From: Pigoraptor vietnamica
Taxonomy: Eukaryota > Opisthokonta > Filasterea
Assembly (NCBI GenBank): GCA_943704525.1
Contig: CALSCQ010001021.1
Location: 1 to 13,154 of the forward strand
Direction of reading: 5' to 3'
Length of the DNA: 13,154 bases
The position numbers and the translations under genes were made by a program. Of this stretch, positions 6,189-13,154 are shown in pieces (the first letter of the stretch is position 1; each line of letters starts with the position of its first letter). Below the pieces are notes generated by a model, which saw only the letters and a list, made by a program, of their open reading frames with translations, was not told where the DNA came from and made no database searches.

Positions 6189-9100
6189 ATGGCGAGCGCA
6201 CCGCACGAGTACGAGTCGGACGGCTCCGACGATGAGGGTGTGTTATTGGTCGTCACAACTGAACGATAGCAAAGGAGAGATGGGCTAGAACGTACGGGAC
6301 GAACGAAGCTTGTAGAGGGTTCTTTGGCTGCTCTGTGTGTGCGGTGTGTGTATGTGTGCGTTGTGTGTTCGCCAGTGTCTAATTGTTTATTATCTGTGTT
6401 CGCGCAGCGCTCATCCGCGACCTGAAGGCCGGCGAGCCGAAGTTTGAGGACGGCGTGGAGTGCATCGTCGTCGTGGACAATGTGCCCAAGGTGACGCCCG
6501 ATAAGGAGGCCAAGCTCATCTCTGTGCTCTCGAAGATTTTCAGCCAGTTTGGCGAGCTCCGCGAGGAGGGCATCCACCTTCCACGCGACGAGAGCGGCAT
6601 GGGCAAGGGGTGGGGGTCTGTTGCACGTGTGTGCGTACTGCTTGTGATGCGCGTGCGCGACTGGGCAGTTTTTTTATTGCGAATATCGAAATTGTATTTC
6701 TCGACCATTCTTATTGGTGTGCTCATCTCACCCTTCGTTTTCAGTTTCGCGTTCATCGAGTACGCGACGCCTCCCGAGGCCCAGCGCGCCATCAAGCAGG
6801 CGAACGGCTACAAGCTCGACAAGCAGCACGTGTTTGAAGTGTGCGCTTTTGCGGACATTGAGCGCTTTTCGAAGGTGCCGGAGAAGTACACCGAGCCCGA
6901 GGCGAAGACATACGCCGAGCGCGACAACCACCGGTGGTGGCTCTTGAACGAGAACTGCCTCGACCAGGTGGGCGATGGTCGTCTTTGCACACACTCGTGG
7001 CAGTAACACACTGTACGCCCGGACTATCTATTCATTCGGAATGCATAGAGGGAAACTCTTCCCGTGTGACATCTGCCACTGTTGTGCTCGTGCGGGCGTC
7101 GTCTGAATTTGTTGCGTGCGCTCTGTCTTCAGTTTGTGACGCGGTACGAGAACAAGACGGAGATTGCGTGGAACGCGCGCGACGGCCCCGACGTCCACTA
7201 CAAGCGCGACAACTGGACGGACACGTACGTCACGTGGTCGCCCAACGGGACGTACCTCACGACGATCCACCGGCAGGGCATTGCGCTGTGGGGCGGTCCG
7301 AAGTGGTCGCAGATTACGCGCCTCAGCCACCCCGGCGTCAAGCTCTTCGACTACTCGCCGTGCGAGAAGTACGTGGTCACGTGGTCCAACGAGGCCGTCG
7401 ACGACCCCAACGATCCTCAGTCGGTGATTGTCTGGGACGTGCGCACGGGACAGAAGCTCCGTGGATTTCCTACCATCCGCCCCGACCAGTGGCCCGTCTT
7501 CAAGTGGGTGTCGGGTGGTCGTCTGTGTGCCATTGCGATGTGTGCGCGCCCGAGAAGGGTCGTGCTCAGCGGATAGCGGCGTGGGTGATGAGGGAGTTGC
7601 TCTAGCCCTCACTTTTGTCGTAGGAATTGTTGGAAACTGGTTACAATTGTGGGCATCATGCTGACGATACGTGCCGGCAATTTCGCGCGTTTGCAGGTGG
7701 TCTCACGACGACAACTTTGTGGCGCGTATGGGCGATGACGCCATTGCGGTGTACGAGGTGCCGTCGATGCGCCTCCTCGACAAGAAGACGATCAAGATCC
7801 CCGGCGTGCGCGAGTTTTCGTGGTCGCCGTCGGACGATCTGATCTCGTTCTGGGTGCCCGAGAGCGGCAACAACCCCGCGAGGGTCACGATCATGCACAT
7901 CCCCTCGAGGGAAGAGCGCTCGGTCAAGAACCTCTTCAACGTCAACGACGTGAGTGTTCGACGCACCTCTTGCGTCTAGTCGCATTATTGTTGCCGCTTT
8001 GCATGTCCTCTGTTTCTTTGGATTGTTGTTATCTATATGCGTGGTACCGCGAAACCGTCTCCGTCTTCATTCGTGCTGACGGCCGCTTTTGTGCCCCGGC
8101 GCGCGCGCAGTGCAAGATGCACTGGCAGCCGAACGGCGACTACCTCTGCGTCAAGGTCGACCGCCACACAAAGACGAAGAAGAGCACCTTCACAAATTTC
8201 GAGTTTTTCCGCATGCGCGAGAAGGGCATTCCCGTCGATGTGCTCGAGCTCAAGGGTGAGCGGCGCCGCTGTTCGCCTGCATGTAGTACGTGCGGACTGT
8301 TCGTTGGGCTGTCCAGCTGACTGTTCGTTGGGCTGTAGCTGTCTTGTTCGCTCTGCGTTCCACCGAGAGTTTCAGTGTGGCGGATTTGATGTTTTTTTTT
8401 TGTTTGTTTTTTTGGCCATGCATGGGCTCATCACAGAGTACGCGCGCAGACACGATCATGGCGTTTGCGTGGGAGCCGTGCGGTCCCCGCTTTGCGCTCA
8501 TTCACGGCGAGGCGCCTCGCATTTCGGTCAGCTTTTACTCGCTCGAGGATGAGAAGAAGCAGTCGAAGGTCGTGCTCCTCCGTGGGTATCGCTCGCATCA
8601 GCCGATCAATTCCACATTCGAAAGCCTTTCTCGGGCACTTTGCTTTACTGTGGACGCCTGTCTCACATTTTCTGCTTTGTTCCGTCTCTGTCGCACAGGC
8701 ACGCTCGAAAAGAAGGCGGTGAACCACCTCTTCTGGTCGCCCAAGGGCCAGTACATTGTGCTCGCGGGCCTCCGCAACATGAACGGCGCCCTCGAGTTCT
8801 GGGACGTCAACGACATGGTGTGCATGAACGTCGGCGAGCACTTTATGGCGACGGACGTCGAGTGGGATCCCACTGGCCGCTACGTGGCCACGAGCGTCTC
8901 GTTCTGGCGCCACCAGGTCCGTTTGCGTTTGTGTGGCGAATGGCTGTCATTTTGTGCTTCATTGCGTGTTCTCTGTCCGCACAATCGCTCTCATCTTATT
9001 TTGTCACGTCATGTGGCGTGTGAATGGTCACTGTCGCCCTTGTTTGTGTTTGTTGAAAGTGTGGTAACGATGGCATTTCTCCGTGTGTGTTGTCGCATGG

Positions 9101-9706
9101 CCGCTTGGCTCAATCTCGCCCTCTGTGTCGCAGATGGAGACTGGGTACGCGCTGTGGTCGTTCCAGGGCCGCCTCCTCCGCAAGGCCAACATTGACAAGT
9201 TTTACCAGTTCCTCTGGCGGCCGAGGCCCAAGACGCTTCTCACGAAGGAGCAGATCAAGGTGCGTATGTGATATGTTGCGTGCGTGCGTGGGGGTGACTT
9301 TGTGTGACTGGTGTGCATGTGAGCGTGGATCTCAGATCGCACACGCCCTGTGTGTGCATGTGAGTGTGGGCGTGCGTGTTGACTGCATGTCAATGTGCCT
9401 TGGATCTCACTCGATGCCTCCCGACTCTTACCACAGAACATCAAGAAGAACCTCAAGCAGTACTCGTCCAAGTTTGACCGCCAGGACTTGCTTGAGGCCA
9501 CCAAGCTGTCGAAGGAGGTCGTGGAGAAGCGCAAGCGGCTGATGGACGACTGGCGCGAGTACCGCGAGGGCAAGCTGCGAGACTTCGAGGAGGATCGCGA
9601 GGAGCGCGTGCGACTGCGCGACGGTTGGGACGAGAAGTCCGAGGCCGTCGTCGACGACCAGGAAACGATTGAGGTGTTTGTGAAGGAGGAGGTCTCGGCC
9701 GCGTGA
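6189..9706 (+). CDS. EIF3B: Eukaryotic translation initiation factor 3 subunit B (eIF3b/Prt1), complete, 662 aa, 10 exons
   Basis: Core scaffold of eIF3, which binds the 40S subunit and recruits initiator tRNA and mRNA in the cytoplasm. Exons: 6189-6237, 6408-6609, 6745-6967, 7133-7503, 7697-7949, 8111-8255, 8450-8581, 8699-8916, 9134-9259, 9437-9706. Introns are 117-217 nt with matching phases 1,2,0,2,0,1,1,0,0. An acidic N-terminus is followed by an RRM (about residues 33-119; IVVVDNVP, then [15 protein letters not shown]). A WD-like beta-propeller follows (about 150-560), with [65 protein letters not shown] and [12 protein letters not shown] charged helical tail (about 574-662) ends [14 protein letters not shown]; the C-terminal part of this subunit normally contacts eIF3g/eIF3i. 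It is shorter than the human protein (about 814 aa) mainly by lacking the long N-terminal extension. Start ATG has A at -3 and G at +4. Confidence 0.97.
8295..8336. repeat. Two-copy repeat (18-bp identical units, period 24) in eIF3b intron 6
   Basis: GACTGTTCGTTGGGCTGT at 8295-8312 and 8319-8336, separated by CCAGCT; an AGCT follows copy 2. Entirely intronic (intron 8256-8449). Confidence 0.9.
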
Positions 9707-10221
9707 TGGGTCCGCGATTGTGTCACGGACGCGCTCGACGACTGTGTTTTTCAGCCCATTTTTTGCTTCTTTCGCGCCATTGCGGCTGCGTGCGGCGTTT
9801 GCGGGCGTTGCGCTGTCGCGAATTCAAACAAAGCAGGCTACATTGGACGAGGGCTCGCTGCGAGTGCTCTTGCAAGTCTGATTGCCATTCATAGGGCCGT
9901 GCAACACGCTCTCTCTCTCTCTATTCGTGTATGTGCCGTGCCAGGGTCAAAGGAGTGGTCAGGCGTAGGGAGCTGGCGTGTATGTGTGTGTATTGACAAT
10001 GTGTGGGTGTTACAGTTGTTGACGAGACGAGCTCGAGCTCGGTGGGCGTGGTCAGACGGACATTTCCTTTCTGGGCTGACGTTCCGATTGACAGTGCACA
10101 CGCGGGCGAGTCCCCTCCTACCTCCGAGTGGCTATAAGGCGATTCGCCTTCAATCGCTCAAGGATTACAGCCGATTCTGCTATTGCGACAGCTCGCTCGG
10201 ACCTTTCTGCGATCTACGACC
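9707..10221. other. Intergenic region, eIF3b 3' end to metalloprotease start
   Basis: 515 bp, no gene seen. It contains the eIF3b 3' UTR (no AATAAA recognised), a CT run (9909-9922), a 14-bp perfect palindrome CGAGCTCGAGCTCG (10028-10041) followed by a GGGCGTGG box of KLF/Sp type (about 10043), and a TATA-like element near the downstream gene. Confidence 0.7.
10133..10138 (+). promoter_or_regulatory. TATA-like element upstream of the metalloprotease gene
   Basis: TATAAG, preceded by C, 89 nt upstream of the ATG at 10222. If used, transcription would begin about 25-30 nt further on, leaving a leader of about 55-60 nt. It is the best TATA candidate seen among the five promoters. Confidence 0.35.
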
Positions 10222-13020
10222 ATGGCGAGGAGCGTGCTTCTAATCGCGGCGCTTTTTGCCGCCGTGGCCGCGTGCGCGCTCGCTGCCAACGAGCTTGCGG
10301 GCTACCCCAAGCACACGGGCACGTGCGGGACCATGCACAACTTTGACGTCCAGAACCATCTCGCCAACGCCGAGAGTCGCCGCGCGGCACGCGACGCCCG
10401 CCGCCGCAACAGCGCTTGGGAGGCCCTGCCCATTCCGGACTGCCCGCTCTATTTCCACGCTGGACACGAGAACCCGTGCGATTCGCCCGTGCTTCGCGAC
10501 GGGTACACGCAGGCAATCAAGGACGGCCGCCTGGAAACTGCGCGCGTCGGTGGGTTGTGACGCGCCTTGCGTGACTTATGGCGCTCGAGATTGTGCAACA
10601 GTGCCGGCGCGCCAGTGTTGAGCTCTATTCCGCGCCTCTGTCGAGTTAACACTTTATGCATTTCTCGGCTGATTCGAACGAGTCCCTCTTCAGAGCTCAA
10701 GGTGCACGTTCCTGCGAACGACGACGGTAGCATGCCCCTGCTGGGCGACGAGCGCACTGAGTTTGAGCTCGAAAACCTCAAGAAGTACTACACGGACATC
10801 GGCATTGAGTTTGCTGGGTCCATCATCCACCACAACAGCGCGCAGCTCCGGTGGGTCCCTTGTTTCTGTGTGCTGGCTGCCGTGTCACGTTTGTGCGCAT
10901 GCCGTTTTGGAGCGTGTGTATATACCACGCCGTTATCTTGCTCATCCAGTTCGCTGAGCATGCCAGTGACTTAGTAATACGGATCCGTGTTGCCTTTTTT
11001 TGCGTGACTGCGAGTGGTTGAACATGTTCAAAGGACGTGTTTTACATACTGCGTTGGTGTGCACGAACCTCAATAAGGGCGACTGTGCGCTTACGCCGCT
11101 TCCCCTTCTTTCTCTCCGCGGCCTTTGTGCTCTGTGTGTAGTGCGTCGACTGTGTCTGCGGACGGCGACTGCCACCCCGAGATGGTCGGCAACGGGGAGT
11201 TCGACATCGTGAGTGACTAGACAATGGAGACACACACGCACACACACACACGGCTACTGATCTAGCCCTCTTTTTTTTTGACTGGCATCTCCAAATGCCC
11301 ACTCCCCGCCCGACCGTGCCTCACTAACACTCCGCTCCTTCGCACTCATCCGACAGGACTGCATGTGGAACTTTGCCGGATACGACGGCGGCGACGGCGC
11401 AACCATCGGAATTCCGTTCTGCGCCAACCAGACTTCGTGCGATACGACGTGCTCGTGGCAGAACATCTACAACAACAACGGTCTTTTCGGCGATTGCGAC
11501 TGCCTGTGCATCGCGCAGCCCATGGGCGTCGCCCGCGGGTGCGACAAGACGGCGTCGGACGGCATGTGCGACTACGGGTGCAACTACTTGGCGTACGAGT
11601 GGGACTGGGGTGACTGCTGGTGGGTGGTCGTTGCCGACTCTAGAGAGAGACGTGCATATATGCACAGGAACGCGCGCGCGCCCTCCCTCCACTTGCCTTT
11701 GTGGAGAGTCATTTCTCATTCTCTTTCTCTGCCCTCCTTGCAGCATGCAGAAGGGCGTGGACGGCCTCTGCAAGGACCCCTCGTCGCCCTACCGCAACTG
11801 GATGACAGTGAGCGAGATGAAGGAGCGGATGACCGAGGGAAGCGACCCCGCGGTCAGCATGAACCAGTTTATCACGGCGATTTATAAGGAAGTCGACGCG
11901 ACGTCCTTTGTCGTGGGCTCGGCCACCTTCCCTTGGGACGAAAGCGTGAGTTTGTCGGGTGGCCCGTCGTGTGTGAGGGAATCCTATACGACCTTATCAA
12001 GCATGCAGCGCGCACACACGCACTCTCAGGCCTCACGCATGCCATGCATACACTTGCGCTCCTCTTTGCTGAGCTTGCATCCTTTCGTGCAGGCGCTCAC
12101 GGCCCAAGGGGGTGTCTTCTTCGACAAGTCTGTCTGGGGCACTGGCGATACGACGGCCGTGCACGAGTACGGTCACTGTTTCGGTAAGGTTCTATGGTTC
12201 TGCAGGCAAGCAGACGACGTGGGCGTTTCAATTTGTTCCTACGAGCTCACACAAAAGTTGGAACTTTGTTGCATGTATTCTTCTCTGATGCCCTCCGTCC
12301 AAACGCGCAGGCCTCTACCACCCCCACGCGGGCGTGTCGGACATTAGTTACCTCGTCTCGTACTACCAGCAGAACGGCATTTGGGCGCCCGGTGAGTCGC
12401 GGGGAGGAGAACGCGACGCCGTGCGCAAAACTGAATGTGCCGGCACCGATTCCCAACCTCTTTCCCCCCTCCCGCGCTTAATGCCTCTGTAAACGGCCCG
12501 CCCCTCTCAGTTGTTGTCTGCTGACGCTTTGCCGCCGATTGCCGCCGCAGCGGCCATGTGCGAGGCGCTCCGCGTCAACGGCTCGCAGGTCTGCTACGAG
12601 CGCCAGCCCGATCGCTTCCGCGACAAGAGCTCTGACTACCTCGGCGATTTCATTGCCGACACGCGCCCCACGAATGCCCAGTGAGTGCACCGCGGGGTCA
12701 AAGCGTACTGAAGGGGCGCTTGTTGTCGAGTACTGCGATGTGACGCACGCTATTGTCTTTGTTGGAAGGCCACGGGTCGTCACATATGTGCTCTCATTAA
12801 TTGTCGCGGACTGGGCGTGTGTGACGGTTTCTTTGCCCTTGGGATGCACTTAGTCGCGGCCTGCGCACACCTCGCACGCTGTTGACGCGCGTCTGTCTTT
12901 CGCTGCGCAGGGCCCAGTGCAATGATCCCAGCCCCACGTGCCAGCGCGCATTTGCTAGGCCGTGCACCGAGTGCGACCATGGCCACCCGTGGGTCAACAC
13001 AAACTACGACAACATCATGG
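10222..13020 (+). CDS. Secreted pappalysin-like zinc metalloprotease (M43 family), first 476 codons; gene runs off right edge
   Basis: Exons: 10222-10549, 10694-10850, 11142-11208, 11357-11619, 11744-11945, 12093-12183, 12311-12391, 12551-12680, 12911-13020. Phases 1,2,0,2,0,1,1,2,1 join without a stop. Residues 1 to about 22 form a signal peptide (MARSVLLIAALFAAVAACALA). The elongated zinc motif HEYGHCFGLYH spans 363-373, with zinc ligands H363, H367 and H373 and catalytic E364. The Met-turn is NYDNIM, M476. Between them, GDFIADTRPT and paired cysteines match the PAPP-A type catalytic domain, as does TFPWDESALTAQGGVFFD just before the zinc motif. Upstream, cysteine- and Asp/Gly-rich blocks at about 172-197 and 252-271 (DGMCDYGCNYLAYEWDWGDC) resemble Lin-12/Notch repeats, which PAPP-A also carries within its catalytic domain. 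Substrate is unknown. The gene continues beyond 13154. Confident of M43; the PAPP-A subfamily is likely. Confidence 0.88.
11230..11251. repeat. Short CA-rich tract in metalloprotease intron 3
   Basis: Interrupted CA dinucleotide run near the 5' end of intron 11209-11356. The intron also has a T9 run (about 11271-11279). Confidence 0.8.
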
Positions 13021-13051
13021 GTGCGTCCACACAGACACGGGCGCACGCACG

Positions 13052-13055
<4 letters not shown>

Positions 13056-13147
<92 letters not shown>
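13056..13147. repeat. (CA)46 microsatellite ending at a probable splice acceptor
   Basis: 46 uninterrupted CA units, preceded by a degenerate GCAC stretch (from about 13041). The tract fills most of metalloprotease intron 9, which begins with the GTGCGT donor at 13021. It ends CACAGAGCGCC, so an AG acceptor lies at 13147-13148 or 13149-13150 and the last 4-6 bases may be the next exon. Confidence 0.95.
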
Positions 13148-13150
<3 letters not shown>

Positions 13151-13154
13151 CGCC

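Noticed and set aside
5843-6577. 244-aa minus-strand open frame over the eIF3b start
   Set aside because: Antisense to eIF3b exons 1-2 and its leader; Ser/Arg/His-rich low-complexity translation with no recognisable domain.
8431-8913. 160-aa minus-strand open frame
   Set aside because: Shadow of eIF3b exons 7-8, caused by strong third-position GC bias.
9300-9420. GT-rich minisatellite-like stretch in eIF3b intron 9
   Set aside because: Two GTGTGCATGTGAG and two GGATCTCA copies occur, but at irregular spacing. This is ordinary GT-rich intron sequence for this window.
11373-12347. 324-aa plus-strand open frame
   Set aside because: It is a mix of the out-of-frame shadow of metalloprotease exon 4, true-frame exons 5 and 6, and unspliced introns 4-6. 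The spliced model explains all conserved motifs.
1-13154. CRISPR array, insertion sequence or viral element
   Set aside because: No regular repeat-spacer array, no transposase, integrase or viral gene, and no terminal inverted repeats. All coding content is eukaryotic and spliced.

Overview
This is nuclear DNA of a microbial eukaryote. Five protein genes are cut by short spliceosomal introns (about 69-384 nt). Donors are mostly GTGNGN and acceptors often end GCGCAG. Exons favour C or G at third codon positions, and introns are rich in T/GT/CA tracts and short tandem duplications. No prokaryotic, viral or transposon gene was recognised. The density and style fit a GC-rich, intron-rich protist (for example an Acanthamoeba-like amoeba), but the lineage cannot be fixed from this window. 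All gene models were assembled by hand by matching intron phases.

Layout, left to right: (1) the DNA primase large subunit gene on the minus strand, 5 exons visible, continuing past the left edge; (2) a divergent 712-bp promoter region with two E2F-type motifs and a CCAAT motif; (3) a plus-strand gene for an F-box-like helical protein of unknown function, whose last intron carries a perfect 45-bp duplication that includes the 3' splice site; (4) the gene for 40S ribosomal protein eS17 on the minus strand, convergent with (3), with an intron directly after the start codon; (5) a 763-bp head-to-head promoter region with a three-times repeated 10-mer and bZIP-like motifs; (6) a complete 10-exon eIF3b gene on the plus strand; (7) a gene for a secreted pappalysin-like (M43) zinc metalloprotease with Notch-repeat-like modules, continuing past the right edge; its last visible intron is mostly a (CA)46 microsatellite ending at the next candidate splice acceptor.

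Functional grouping: eS17 and eIF3b both serve the 40S/initiation machinery and share a divergent promoter, so co-regulation is plausible. The primase subunit has promoter motifs of a replication-class gene. The metalloprotease is an unrelated secreted enzyme. I see no dedicated multi-gene system. The notable points are gene architecture, splice-site duplications and repeats, candidate promoter motifs, and the presence of a PAPP-A-like protease in what looks like a protist.
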